From positions 27,646,094 through 27,710,093 of the forward strand of contig CM055881.1 in NCBI GenBank assembly GCA_029582165.1: DNA of 64,000 nucleotides. Reading direction: 5' to 3'. The translations under genes and the position numbers were made by a program. The number at the start of each line of letters is the position of its first letter. The stretch's first letter is position 1. The notes under the pieces were generated by a model. The model ran no database searches. It had not been told where the DNA came from and worked only from the letters and a program-made list of their open reading frames with translations. The stretch is from Portulaca oleracea. Its lineage: Eukaryota > Streptophyta > Magnoliopsida > Caryophyllales > Portulacaceae. Below, piece after piece: positions 11,411 through 21,582 of this stretch.

Positions 11411-11557
11411 TAGGCGCTCCCGGAGCATGTGCTCTAGATTGTACAATTGTTCACTCATATGTATTAGGTTGTTCACTCATATTATTATGTTTGTTCACTT
11501 TGATTCATATGATTGTTCACTCACAAATATCTGGAGCACGTGCTCCGGGTGCATCTA
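11411..11557. mobile_element. Small inverted-repeat MITE with GAGCAYGTGCTC termini
   Basis: Termini TAGGCGCTCCCGGAGCATGT and its near inverse (GGAGCACGTGCTCCGGGTGC at 11533-11552) flank four spaced copies of TTGTTCACT(C/T)ATAT-like sequence. The size is about 147 bp. The TSD is ambiguous (TTA/TA). Confidence 0.55.
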
Positions 11558-11869
11558 ATATAGACTCTGTGATTTGTGATTGAATAATCATGAACTTTGT
11601 ATTTTTTTTATTTTTGGTTAAGTTGTGTTGTTGTATTCTTAGAGACTTTTCTAATGGTTTTATGTTAATGTCTTGATGACTTTGTAATGTTTTTATGTTG
11701 GACTTCGCTCGTAGCCTTGTACTTTGAATTAGATAGTTTATTGGTGATAACTACGTTTCATGACTACGTTTTTGGGGGTTTTCAATAGTGAATTAGGGAT
11801 AATTTTGTGTGTGAACCTTGATTTTTATTCCAATTTCCCTACTACACTTGGTGTTGTTGTTTTTTATGT

Positions 11870-13239
11870 GAATTTGTAGGTTTTGAGGCCAAAACACCAA
11901 CTTTCTCTCAACTTCAGGCAAGAGTGAATATACCACGGACCTCTACATGTCAAACCCAAACCGTGGTACAAATTTGGGACGGAAAGGAGCAAGGAATAGC
12001 CGGGCAGCAGCAACCTTGGGCAGCCCGTGGTGGGGGCCACAGTCCGTGGTGGACTTGCCCAGCTCATTTTGGCGAAGGAAAGAAGAAAGAAGCGGGACAG
12101 TGGCAACCTCGGGCAGCCCAAGGTGATCACCACGGTCCGTGGTGTACGGACTGTACGGACTGTACGGACAAAGGCGAACTGCCTATGCAGGTCGGTTATT
12201 TTCACGAGTAGAAAAGGGAGGAAGCGACGGTTTTTCGAAATTAATTCATTATCTATCAGTTTTCCTTTGTTCTTTGGCCGTCAAGAAGAGAAAAGAGAGC
12301 TCTAATACTTCCATTCTACTCCTCTTCCCTACCATCAAGATTCAAGACCGAATCGATTCAAGAGAAACCAAGATCAAGATTCGCAAAGGAAAGGAGCGAC
12401 GTCATGAAGGTTCTACCCCGGGATCGAAAGGCTCGACGGGTTGTATTCTTCGCAATTCTATTCTTTCTTTTTGATTTCCTTCTTAGTTTTGAGATTCGAT
12501 TATGATATTTGGAACTTGTTTTGTGTTTTCATTGAATATGAGCGAGTAGATTTCTTGAATTCTAGGGTTTTACAACCCGAAACAATGTAGTTTGATTGTT
12601 TGTTATTAGTTTGTGCATGAATTCTTGATTAGAATCAATAGAAGGTTGTGTTTTCCATGTTTATGAGTATTCTTAAGGCCTTGAATATTTGTAAGTTTGA
12701 GATTAACCTGAGAAGTACTGAAAGGTGAATTAGGGTAATCTGACTACCAACCTGTCTACCTAGGCTTATGAAAGTTGAAAAAGGAGTAGTAAACTAGGGA
12801 ATCATTAGATAACCTGACTTTTAAGACCTTCAATTCTGTTTAACCTAAAAGGCCGACGAAAGTTGTTGATTAGGTTGTTAGAATAATTCTATTTAGCATC
12901 GAAAGGGCAATAGAATTAAGAGGTTATTGATTCTTGATTCATTCTTGAATGTATGATTGTGCAGGCTAGGTTTTAGTAATCAAACTCGTTGTTAGGTTAG
13001 CATCTCCCTAGAAGTCTTTCTCTCTTGATATAATTTTTGATTGATTTTCTTTTTCCTGCTTTATTAGTTTTAATTATTTTTTAAAGTCTTCCAAAACCAA
13101 AACCTGATTAGCTTAGCAATCGAGATAGAGATTAGTTTTCTGTGCTGCTAATTGAGTCCCTGTGGGATCGACCTTGACGTGCTACTACGTACACCGTGCG
13201 CTTGCGGCTCTGTCAATTGGGTTGAAAACACGTGTATTT
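11870..13239 (+). mobile_element. Gypsy-type LTR-like block inside the hAT element
   Basis: Features typical of plant gypsy LTRs occur in order. There is a CCGTGG/CACGG palindrome-rich 5' part, including CACCACGGTCCGTGGTG at 12128-12144 and a TGTACGGAC triplet just after it. A polypurine/pyrimidine transition leads to a leader-like segment. Near the end the signature TCCCTGTGGGATCGACC (about 13156-13172) is followed by ACACCGTGCGCTTGCGG. No pol sequence is present, so it is probably a solo LTR or fragment; its exact ends and TSD were not found. Short frames at 11864-12474 are translation of this LTR, not genes. Confidence 0.6.
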
Positions 13240-13248
13240 AAACATAAT
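13240..13248. repeat. Mutator-type target-site duplication, left (AAACATAAT)
   Basis: Identical to the 9 bases at 14117-14125. A 9-bp duplication fits Mutator-like elements. Confidence 0.88.
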
Positions 13249-14116
13249 CTGTAAATTACTCGGAGGTACCCCAAAATTTGAGGAAATGTTGTTTTGGTAC
13301 CCCAACTTTTTAAAACTCATTTCAGGGTACCCTTACTTTTTTGGTTAGTAATTATAAGGTGTTTTTCTGACTAAAGTCTGATCAATTTTGTTAACTGACC
13401 GAAATACCCTTACTTGTTGAAAGAGAAATACACTCTTGCCCTTCTTAAAGCTCGCGTTTACTATTTGCATTAAATGCTTCTACTAAACTAGGGTCACCTC
13501 TCTAATGCTTCTCATTTCCATCGAGACTCAATTCTCTTTCCCTTTCCCTTTCACTTTCAATCTCCATGTTGCGTATCTTCTGCTACCTCAAATAGGGTTT
13601 TGTCGCGGACAATCAAACTGGGAAAGAAAGTTTTGGTTTTTTTGTTTGTGATGTTGTATTATTGCTTATCGTGAAGAAAAGCAAAACGCCATTGTCGACC
13701 ACCCACTACAGTCGACAATGGTTAGTGAGTGTTATTTTTGTTGAAATCTATGTGAGTTAACCAAAAGCATACCTTCACTGACATTTCCCAAAGCTTCGTT
13801 TCATTGGCTTCTAGTGTTGTTGCTTGTGAGGGAGAGAGAGAGAGAAGAAGATAGAGAAACGACATTTAGGGAAGGGGGAGGGGGGCTTCTTCTTTATAAG
13901 AGCAAAATGAATAAAATTTAGATTTTGTAACAACCAAAGGGTATTTAAGCAAACTCAATCCCATTTAAATTCTATCGGAAACTTCTTCACTTTGGCCAGA
14001 ACAGAACCTAATAATTCCTAACCCAAAAAGTAAGGTACCTTGAAATCAGTTTTGAAATGTTTGGATACCAAAATATAGTTTTCCCAAACTTTTTGGTACC
14101 TTCAAGTAATTTTTTG
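13249..14116. mobile_element. Non-autonomous Mutator-like element (868 bp)
   Basis: Long inverted termini of about 90 bp. The left contains AAATTACTCGGAGGTACCCC and the right, inverted, AAATTACTTGAAGGTACC, with similarity continuing through GGTACC(C)(T)TTACTTTTT. The 9-bp TSD AAACATAAT is perfect. The inside has no transposase; it contains a purine/pyrimidine-rich stretch at about 13535-13565 and an inverted pair (CATTGTCGAC / GTCGACAATG at about 13689-13720). Captured gene sequence (Pack-MULE) is possible but I cannot show it. Confidence 0.88.
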
Positions 14117-14356
14117 AAACATAATAGTTGTTATTATATAGGTGTACAAGTATAAAATTAACTCGAAAATTGATAAATCCAATAAAAATGTATGTAAAAG
14201 AGTTGAATTCATTAAGGACCCGCTAAAGACCCGTTTACCTACAGACCCACTAAGTTTGGGTCTGGATTTTACGAATCCATAAGATCCCGGGTCGGGTTTG
14301 GGTCTAAAAAATTAGTCAGGACTGGTCCAGCTGGACCTGAGCCATTGCCATCCCTG

Positions 14357-14364
14357 CGTGTTGG
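14357..14364. repeat. hAT target-site duplication, right (CGTGTTGG)
   Basis: Perfect copy of 11156-11163. Confidence 0.93.
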
Positions 14365-14550
14365 GTTTTCGACATAAGTTCTAGTGTTTTGTTTCTTCTT
14401 TCATTTATCTTTGATTTTGATTTATTATTGGTTCCATCTCTATCGCCTTTTCTAATTTGCAATTCAGGAATACCCCTTTTTACTTTTAAGTGGGATCGCC
14501 TTTTCTAGTGTTTTGTTTTCTCTTTCATTTATCTTTGAGTTTTTGTAAGA

Positions 14551-14737
14551 TTGTGGGTATTAGAGCTTTTGGTGACAGGATGGTGACTATTCCTGTTGAT
14601 GTCAACACGTTTATTGGTCAAGATCAGATTCTAGACAATAGAGATTGAATTTGAAGAGTGCATATCGTTGCATATCAAGAGGTTTAGGAGGAAGCTTCTA
14701 CAGCATTGGTAGATTTTGTTCCGACCAAGAGGGAGTT
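14551..14737 (+). mobile_element. TRIM-like mini internal region 1 (PBS, gag-like start, PPT)
   Basis: Only about 187 bp separate LTR 1 from LTR 2. It begins with GGGTATTAGAGC (14555-14566), 10 of 12 matches to the initiator tRNA-Met complement TGGTATCAGAGC. An ATG at 14580 starts a peptide MVTIPVDVNTFIGQDQI that ends after about 20 codons. The region ends with the polypurine tract CCAAGAGGGAGTT just before TGTTAGGAATA. This PBS-tiny insert-PPT arrangement is that of terminal-repeat retrotransposons in miniature. It has no gag or pol and would depend on enzymes from another copia element. Confidence 0.6.
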
Positions 14738-14933
14738 TGTTAGGAATATTTTATCCTAAAATTACCTAGATTGACCATGTGATTTGTTTCCTAATTATAT
14801 TAGAAAATTATTTTTGTTTCTTTATCAAGTTGAGTTTCTCAATTGTGTCATATTTGATAAATCTAATTGTATCATATTTGCTTCCTAATTGTATTTTATC
14901 ATGCTGGGTTTCTCATAACAAAATCAAGTACGA
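14738..14933 (+). mobile_element. Copia-type LTR 2, truncated
   Basis: Starts TGTTAGGAATATTTTATCC right after a polypurine tract and shares the CCTAATT(G/A)TATTAG wording with the LTRs at 36693 and 50706. It breaks off after about 196 bp at the start of the second mini internal region. Confidence 0.65.
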
Positions 14934-15037
14934 GATGGTGACTATTCCTATTGATGTTGATAAGTTTGTGGGTCAAGATCAGATTGGAGATAATGAAGAT
15001 TGAATTTGCAAAGTGCATATCATTGCATATCAAGAGG
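14934..15037 (+). repeat. TRIM-like mini internal region 2, left part
   Basis: About 104 bp closely matching 14579-14682, including GATGGTGACTATTCC and GGTCAAGATCAGATT. Its continuation lies after LINE-B at 36654-36692 and ends in the same kind of polypurine tract (CAGGGGGAGTT). So LINE-B inserted into the second unit. Confidence 0.75.
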
Positions 15038-15045
15038 TTGCAAAA

Positions 15046-16735
15046 ATGGCTACTAACAAACAGATGGGGCTTAAGGAGCTCAGAAGAGAGCCAAGAAGCA
15101 GAGATGGCAAGAACTCCACCATCTTTGTCGGAAATCTGCCAGGAGACATAGATAAGTATGGGCTAAAAGGAATCTTTAGCAGAATGGCAAGGGTGAAGGA
15201 AGTATACATATCAGTACGAAGAAGTACATATGGAAGATTTGGATTCATTAGCTTCTTCAGTAATGATGCAGCAGAGGAAAGTATTAAAAGAATGAATCAC
15301 AAGGTGATCAGAGGGCGTCAAATCCCGGTGCAGAATGCAAGAAGCAGAAGAAACTGGAACAGAGGAGAACGGATAAACAAGAAGCCAAAGCAAATGTGGA
15401 TCTGGAAAAGCAGATCAGAGAAAGCCAGGTCGACAAGCGTAGAGCCAATGGTAAGGGTGGAGGGTGAAATAGAAGGAACAATTGTTGAATGGCTAGCTCG
15501 GAGTGTAGTGTGTGTAAGTCATTATCCTAGGGACTTATACTCCACTGCATACACAATAATCCAAGCTATTGGACCGGTGTCAGAAATCACAACAATAAGT
15601 GGGTACAAGTTCCTTGTAACACTGGATTCAACTGAAGAAGCCTCCGATTTAGTCAGCAACCCTGGAGAGTTAGAGGTCTGGTTTGAAGAAATTAGGTTGT
15701 GGTCAAAGTATGAAACCTGCGAAGATAGGAGGGTTTGGGTTGAGGTTCATGGTGTGCCTCGCCATGGTTGGAAGCTTGAAAATTTCCAGAAATGTCTCAA
15801 TCAATAGGGAAAAATTCTAAGCTTGAGCCAGGACCTAAACAGTGTTGAGCATTTTGAATGCTTAAGAGTGTAAATAGCTACTAAGTGCTTGTGTAGAATC
15901 GACAGAATGGTGCTACTCATTCTGGATGATTATTCCTATAAAGTCTTTGTCAAAGAAGTAAGCTCATTTGTGCAAATGCCACCTTCACAGAGCTGTAGTA
16001 AAAAATCGTTGGATGGTAGCAATAAAGAAGAGACCCAAAGTAGTGATGAGGAGATTGATCATCTAGACTCTCCCCCACTGTTAAGAATCCAGAACAATGA
16101 TCATGTGGAGATGGTGCAGGAAACTCAGCAGTCACCCAGATTGAGCCATCACACCCAGACTGGTGAGGTGGAAGTGCAAGAGTCCAGTGGTGCAACAAAC
16201 AACACGTCGATGCATTGGAAATCTCAAGCATCAGAGGCATGGAGTTATTACAGTCGCAAAGAAGCAACAAGTTTATGGAAGAATTATAAAGCTTAACAAA
16301 GCAAGTCGAAGGGCTAGAAAGTAAATTAATGCTAGCCTTGGAAAACTGCAGTAGGGAAGCAGAACATACACCTCTTAATGAAATTGTGGCTGAGATAGTA
16401 AACGAATCTACTCGAGCTACGAAGGACGCAACAAATGAATTGGAAGCCATAATTGAGGGAGACTTACATTCGGTGAGCATTTAAGAGAGTGAAAACCTTG
16501 TTAAAGCTAAACATCAAAGCAATATTGACATGGCAATTCCGATTGAAGAAGAGATTGATTATGAGGAAATCATAGAAGGGTGGAGTCACAAATAGCAACT
16601 GTTGGAGCAGACATAGGAGTCAGGATCCTTGAAGACTTGGAAGTTGAGAGCCTTACAATAGAAGGAGAAAACCTCAGAAGTAAAGGAGGAAGAAGTGGAA
16701 GCAAAAAGAGAGCAAAGAGGAATTAAAAAGCAGAG
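15046..16735 (+). pseudogene. LINE-B ORF1: RRM-containing RNA-binding protein, broken
   Basis: The ATG at 15046 lies 8 bp inside the element and starts MATNKQMGLKELRREP. An RRM follows at residues about 24-100, with RNP2 (TIFVGNL) and RNP1 (YGRFGFISF) intact. After a basic Arg/Lys-rich stretch comes a second domain (EGTIVEWLARSVV ... VWVEVHGVPRHGWK) of the type seen in plant LINE ORF1 proteins. The frame is cut by TAG at 15805 and TAA at 15873, resumes in the same phase to 16296, then shifts into a likely coiled-coil tail (KQVEGLESKLMLALENCS, to about 16480). The family role is packaging of the LINE RNA. An RRM replaces the zinc knuckle type seen in LINE-A, so the two LINEs belong to different clades. 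Confidence 0.85.
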
Positions 16736-16751
16736 GATACAGGGCCTAAGG

Positions 16752-17737
16752 ATGAGGTTCGGGGCATGGAATGTACGAGGCTTGGGATCGTGGAGAAAAA
16801 GAAATATGTTAGAAGCCTTGTCAGAACTGAAAGATTGAGCATGATAGGACTAGCTGAGACGAAACACGTAGAAATGAACGACAGAATACGTCGTTGGGGT
16901 AGCGCGGATGTGGGATGGACACACATTCAAGCCCAAGGCAGATCGGGGGGTCTCATTTTATTATGGGACAAAGATGATTTCCATTGCATGTTGGAAAGGA
17001 AAGAGATGCGATGGATTTGTGTAATGGGCAACTAGGTTAGTGAAGGAATTGAATGCGCGATGTGCTTGGTCTATGCACCAAATGATCATTGTGAAAGAGT
17101 GGAAGTGTTGAATCAACTTAGGGCTCTTAAAGTCTCCAGGCAAGTCCTGTTCATCTTGATGGGGGATTTCAATGAAGTACTGGCACCAGCTAAAAGAAGA
17201 GGTTGCAGTGAGTTTTCAGAAGGAATGAGAGAATTTGCGGATTTGGTGCAAGACATTAAAGTTCAAGACATACCGGTGAATCAACTATATACTTACATGA
17301 GATCGAATGCGGCCAGCCAAATTGATAAAATCATGATTGATTGCGGTCTCATCACTAGACTGCCGATGATGAAGGTTTATTGTAAAGAAAGGCATTTATC
17401 AGATCACTTCCCGGTGCTATTTAAAACAGAGGATGTAAAATGGGGGCCAACTTCTTTTGGAATTCAAGACGTCTGGCTTGACAACCTATCTTTTGCAAAA
17501 ACTATTGAGAAAGATTGGGGTTCGCGAGCAAATATGTTAGTGCATAAACGTCTCAAGGCGATAAAAGAACCACTTAGAAGGTGGAGTAAGGAGGTTTTTG
17601 GGGATATTGAGTCAACAATTCTGATGCTAGAACAAGAGTTGAAGAAAATTGCAATCAAGAGCTTGTGGAAAATCTCACTCAGTGTGATGAGGCAAGGCAA
17701 AAAGCAATACGTCCCCAGTTACATATTTGGCTCATAA
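16752..17737 (+). pseudogene. LINE-B ORF2: AP-like endonuclease, frameshifted
   Basis: ORF2 begins at ATG 16752 (MRFGAWNVRGLGS), with the WNVRGL start box. A frameshift near 16785 moves the frame to LSMIGLAETKHVEMNDRI (the ETK Glu box), then a TAG at 17033 interrupts it. The rest has GDFNEVL, the IDKIMIDCGL block and SDHFPVL, so all main catalytic motifs are still readable. Another frameshift follows at about 17650. In an intact element this enzyme nicks chromosomal DNA to prime reverse transcription. Confidence 0.86.
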
Positions 17738-19206
17738 GAAAAGAGATAATGTGCAGGTATAAATCTAGGTGTCAGTTTCTCATGGCAGGCGACAAGAATA
17801 CAAAATTCTTTCACACACTTGCAACAACAAGAAGACGAGAAAAGTGATGGAAAGGGTAGAGATTGATGGAATAACTGTCTCCAACCCAGACCAGATTAAA
17901 CAAGAAGTGAGGAGCTTCTAAAGGAAGCTCTTTCAAAGTAAGAGGAAAGCATATAATTAAAACTGATGTCTCTGGGTTGAACTTCAACAAGCTTTCTGAT
18001 GAGGACAAATATTGGTTGGAGAAGGAGATCTCAAGAGAAGAAATTATGATGACTGTCAAGCAATGCAATCCTAAGAAGGCTCCTGGATACGATGGGTTTA
18101 ACATGAAGAGCATTAATCACCTATGGCCAATAATAGGGGATGGCATATGCGATTTCATCATCAAATTTCTTGAGGAGGATTGCTGCCCGAAAGTCATCAA
18201 CACTAGTTAGGTCACACTCATACCCAAGAAGAAGGACGCCCTTAACATAAAAGACTTCATGCCCATAAGCATGATTGGTTGCTTATACAAGATCATTGTG
18301 AAGCTGTTAAGCAACAGGCTAAAGAACGTAATGCATGTGTTAGTGGGAGAAACTCAAACTACCTATATAGCAGGTCGTCAGATTATGGATGGAGCCTTGA
18401 TTGCAACTGAAATAGTATCGTGGCTCAAAAGAAAGAAAGCGGGATGTGTGTTACTGAAATTAGATTTCCAAAGGGCGTACAACTCAGTCGAATGGAATGC
18501 TCTGGAGAAGATCATGGAACTGATGGGCTTTGGTAGCAGATGGTTACGGTGGATGCGACGATGTTTGAGAATAGCCTCCATATCCCTAATCATTACTAGT
18601 GCTCCGACTAAACCATTTCGGATGAGGAGAGGACTGCGACAGGGGGATCCCCTTTCCTCGTTCCTATTTATGCTTGTGGGTGAGGCACTGAATGCAATGA
18701 TCCAAGCGACGGTTGAAAAAGGGCACATAGAGGGCATTTTGGTGGGAGCCAAGAAGATTAGATTAACATACCTTCAGTTTGCTGACCACATCTTGATGTT
18801 TATTAAAGATGATGAAGAGCAGTTGATTACAATGAAAGCAATTCTGCACATGTTTGAGAGGTTCACTGGTCTCACTATAAACTTCACAAAATCTAATATC
18901 AATGTGTTTGGAAGAGACAATGTATGGAGCAGTAGAGCTACAAAACTGCTGGGGTGTGTGATTCAAGAATTGCTGATAAACTATCTTGGCTACTCGATGG
19001 GGGAAAATATGAGAAGGAAACAAGCGTTGACCCCCATACAACAGAAGTTGCAGACTAAGCTCAAAAGCTGGAAGGCCTGTTGTTTATCAAGGGCATGCAG
19101 ATTGGTCCTCATAAAAGTCGTCGTCAACAACATGCCGATTTACTACTTGTCTCTATTTAAGATGCCAAAATCGATTGCCAGAGAATTTATTAATGTGCAA
19201 CGGTGA
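17665..19206 (+). pseudogene. LINE-B ORF2: reverse transcriptase with FADH in place of FADD
   Basis: The linker from 17665 has the family-typical block GDKNTKFFHTLATTRRR, with a stop and frame breaks before 17977. RT blocks then follow: NPKKAPGYDGF, then a stop at 18208, then ISMIGCLYKIIVKLLSNRL, the LLKLDFQRAYNSVEW motif A, and GLRQGDPLSSFLF (motif B). Motif C reads QFADHILMF: the second catalytic Asp is His, which would abolish polymerase activity. The frame stops at 19204, where the WGG-type post-RT signature continues across a stop. Confidence 0.9.
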
Positions 19207-19466
19207 TTTTTCTGGGGAGGCAAAGCAGGTCATAAAGCAAATGCACTCATCAAATGGAGTCTGATTTAGAAGCCGAAAGCTGAAGGAGGATTGGGTATTG
19301 GTGATGTCCTGACGAAGAATGCATCTTTGCTATTTAAATGGTGGTAGAGGTATGGTACAGAGGAAGGGGCTTTATGGAGGAAGGTAGTTAACTCAACCCA
19401 CAACGAAGATGAATGCCTCCTGCCAAATGCATTCAGACTGCAAATTCTTGGTGTGTGGAGGGACGT
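19207..19466 (+). pseudogene. LINE-B ORF2 post-RT segment, left part
   Basis: The frame reads through FWGGKAGHKANALIKW and KPKAEGGLGIGDV, the conserved segment after the RT of plant L1 elements, with stops at the positions of two expected Trp or Gln codons. It ends at GVWRDV, where the Tat solo LTR was inserted. Confidence 0.82.
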
Positions 19467-19842
19467 TGTAGACACCAGATTTTGTACCGGATATTTTAGA
19501 TAAATTATACATATGCAATAAATTAGCATGCAAAAGTCAAAATCCAAGAATACAAAAAAAAACCCCAAATATACAAAAAAAAAATTATGTGTCATCAATT
19601 CGTGTGAGCATTCAAACACATCCATGCATCCATGTCATGTCATCAATCCGTGTGAGATAGCATTCAAACACATCCCATAATCCATGAGTCCATGCAATCC
19701 CCACAATCATGCACTCCTCTAATCTCCTCTTATCCCATAATCAAATAAATTTAATGGGGGGATTATGATATTAAAGGAGCATGATTGGTGGATCATGTTT
19801 ATTCCCTTCCATTCCATCACCTATTCACCTCCCTTCCTCACC

Positions 19843-19850
19843 TATAAATA
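19843..19850 (+). promoter_or_regulatory. TATA box of the Tat-type LTR
   Basis: TATAAATA in a C-rich context, about 380 bp into the LTR and followed by a C/T-rich leader. The related LTR at 62423 has CATAAATAG in the equivalent place. Transcription start was not determined. Confidence 0.6.
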
Positions 19851-19969
19851 CCCCCACATCCCTCTACTCATTCCATCAACAATCATCATCATCATCAACA
19901 CTCATCATCTATCATTTTCATCCACTCTCTCAAGTTCTCCCATCAAATTCTCTTTATCATCCATAAATT

Positions 19970-20391
19970 TAGGGCCGACAAAAATCTGACCGACCCGATA
20001 GTCCGAATTTTACCGACCTGGAAAAATCGGGTATTGGACATGGCGATTTGACTGAGTCAAAAAATTCGGTCATTCGGCAATTGACCGAATAAAATACGGG
20101 TCGGGTTGAGCGAATTTTTGAAGAAAATCAAATTCAGTCAATCACGACCGGGTTGACCGAACCCGAAATTGGGCAAGAATAAGTGAATCACAAGATATAT
20201 TACTAAAAAGAGTAAAAATGTCGTTTATGAAATTCGGTCAATCGGACACATTCTGTCAACCGGGTTCGGGTTTGGGTTTGACAAATGTGTCCGAATTAAA
20301 ATTCGAACAGGGTTAGGGTTTGAGGTTTTTCACCGAATACCGAATTGACCGAACCCGATAAGACCTGGACCCGATTTTTTTGCCACCCTTA
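19970..20391. mobile_element. hAT MITE (422 bp) in the Tat LTR
   Basis: Left end TAGGGCCGACAAAAATC, right end inverted TAAGGGTGGCAAAAAAATC. A perfect 8-bp TSD, CATAAATT, lies at 19962-19969 and 20392-20399. Subterminal DNA is rich in GACCGAACCCGA / TCGGGTTCGGGT motifs. No coding capacity; short frames here are artefacts. Confidence 0.88.
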
Positions 20392-20485
20392 CATAAATTT
20401 CACCCTTCCCCACCTTCAAATAACCCTCACTCCATCCAAGGTTCTCAACCGACGTCATATTCAAAGTGTTCGCCATAAGGAGCCC

Positions 20486-21199
20486 TGTTGGAGGAAAGGG
20501 AGTAAACGGTATAAGAAACAATGGAAACTCGCTTGGATATCGCTAAGAGTCGTGGCTTTGTACTCATTTTCCTTAAGAACTATTTACTATACTGTAAATG
20601 TTCAAAGAGATAAAACATAGCACTTGTAACACTCAAGAAGATGATTTCTCACTTGAATCAGTCTAGTATAGCTACAATCTAGACAAGAATGAAGGTGTGA
20701 TTAGCTAGAAAGTTGTATGTCTCAAATGTCTTGGAATGTCTACTATTTATAGGAGACCTCCAACCCCTAATCATATCCTTTAGTCAAAGGATAATCAAGA
20801 GCCTTAATGAGAGATTATGACCTTAATATTACCTTGACCAAGTCAAGAGAAATAGTTGTTGGAATCCTTAATAATCGTCCTTAATATCAATATCAAGAAC
20901 TTAATATACAAGATTATATAGCCGTTAGCATTAAAAATTGATTGTTGGTTCCAACACGGTCCGTGTTGAATGCAACACGGTCTGTGTTGCAACAACACGA
21001 CCCATGTTGCCTCAACATGGCCCGTGTTGAGCCAGGATCATTTTCATTGCTCTCTGGAGAGCCACACGACCCGTATTGGTCTCAGACTCATTCGTGTTGA
21101 TCATATTCTTGATGTTTTCTTTATAGATGATCCTTATATTTGTTACTTATGATTCTTTATGCTATATAATCAACTTATACTCTTAAAATAATTCCAACA
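20486..21199 (-). mobile_element. Copia solo LTR (714 bp)
   Basis: On the plus strand it starts TGTTGGAGGAAAGGG and ends AATAATTCCAACA, a TG...CA pair with TGTTGG/CCAACA inverted ends. The 5-bp TSD AGCCC is perfect (20481-20485 and 21200-21204). A TATAAATA on the minus strand (20744-20751) suggests minus orientation. It holds a cluster of CAACACGGTCCGTGTTG-like palindromes at 20952-21079. Confidence 0.88.
20952..21079. repeat. Cluster of 17-bp CAACACGG(T/C)CCGTGTTG palindromes
   Basis: Four units spaced about 20 bp apart start at 20952, 20973, 20993 and 21013, and a weaker fifth lies at about 21063. Each is a near-perfect inverted repeat (CAACACGG / CCGTGTTG). The cluster lies within the copia solo LTR. 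Confidence 0.85.
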
Positions 21200-21582
21200 A
21201 GCCCGATCATCCTTCCATCACTTTGAGACTTAAAGTGAGGTTTGTTCATCTTTTGTGTTTTAATCATGTAATTTATTTTTGAATCATCTTACTTGTACAT
21301 TATTTTGTGTAAACATCATATTTTAACCTTGCATGTTCAGAATATAATATTGTGAAATTTATTAAACTTCTCCCTACTCATTTCATTCCAAGTTCGATTT
21401 TAGTAGAGTCTGTTTTTAAACAGGCGGATTCGAGAATTCTTTAATTCTCGAATTTGTAACCTTACCCCCGGATTCGGAATTCGGGTCCACAGACTGGAGT
21501 CTTCTTTCTTTCTTTTTTTGGTTCCTCGATTTCCTTAAATCGGCTTGCGACTCTTCTTTTATACTCTTAAAATATTCTTGAT

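Larger units (their letters stand above)
11164..14356. mobile_element. Non-autonomous hAT element (3.19 kb with nested insertions)
   Basis: The left end is TAGGGATGACAGTGG. The right end, inverted, is CAGGGATGGCAATGG, close to the Ac-type CAGGGATG terminus. A perfect 8-bp TSD, CGTGTTGG, flanks it. Subterminal regions (to about 11345 and from about 14215) are rich in GGGTC/GACCC and ACCCGAACC motifs, which in hAT elements are often transposase-binding sites. No transposase frame is present. The middle is made of other repeats: a small inverted-repeat MITE, a gypsy-type LTR-like block and a Mutator-like element. Without the Mutator insertion the element is about 2.3 kb. Confidence 0.9.
10871..14550 (+). 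mobile_element. Copia-type LTR 1 of the TRIM-like series, split by a hAT element
   Basis: The left part (about 10871-11155) and right part (14365-14550) flank the hAT element and join at its CGTGTTGG target site. The right part is T-rich U5-like sequence and is followed directly by a primer-binding-site-like motif (14555-14566), as expected of a 5' LTR. The left boundary is uncertain: TGTTAGGTTGG at about 10875 resembles the TGTTAGGA start of LTR 2, but this is inference. Confidence 0.5.

Noticed and set aside
11864..12474. Several overlapping frames of 92-113 codons on both strands
   Set aside because: They translate the CCGTGG palindrome-rich gypsy LTR block; none has a start context, domain or consistent frame.
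20952..21079. Regularly spaced palindromes considered as a CRISPR-like array
   Set aside because: The spacers are only 3-5 bases, the units sit in a copia LTR with a perfect TSD, and this is plant nuclear DNA.
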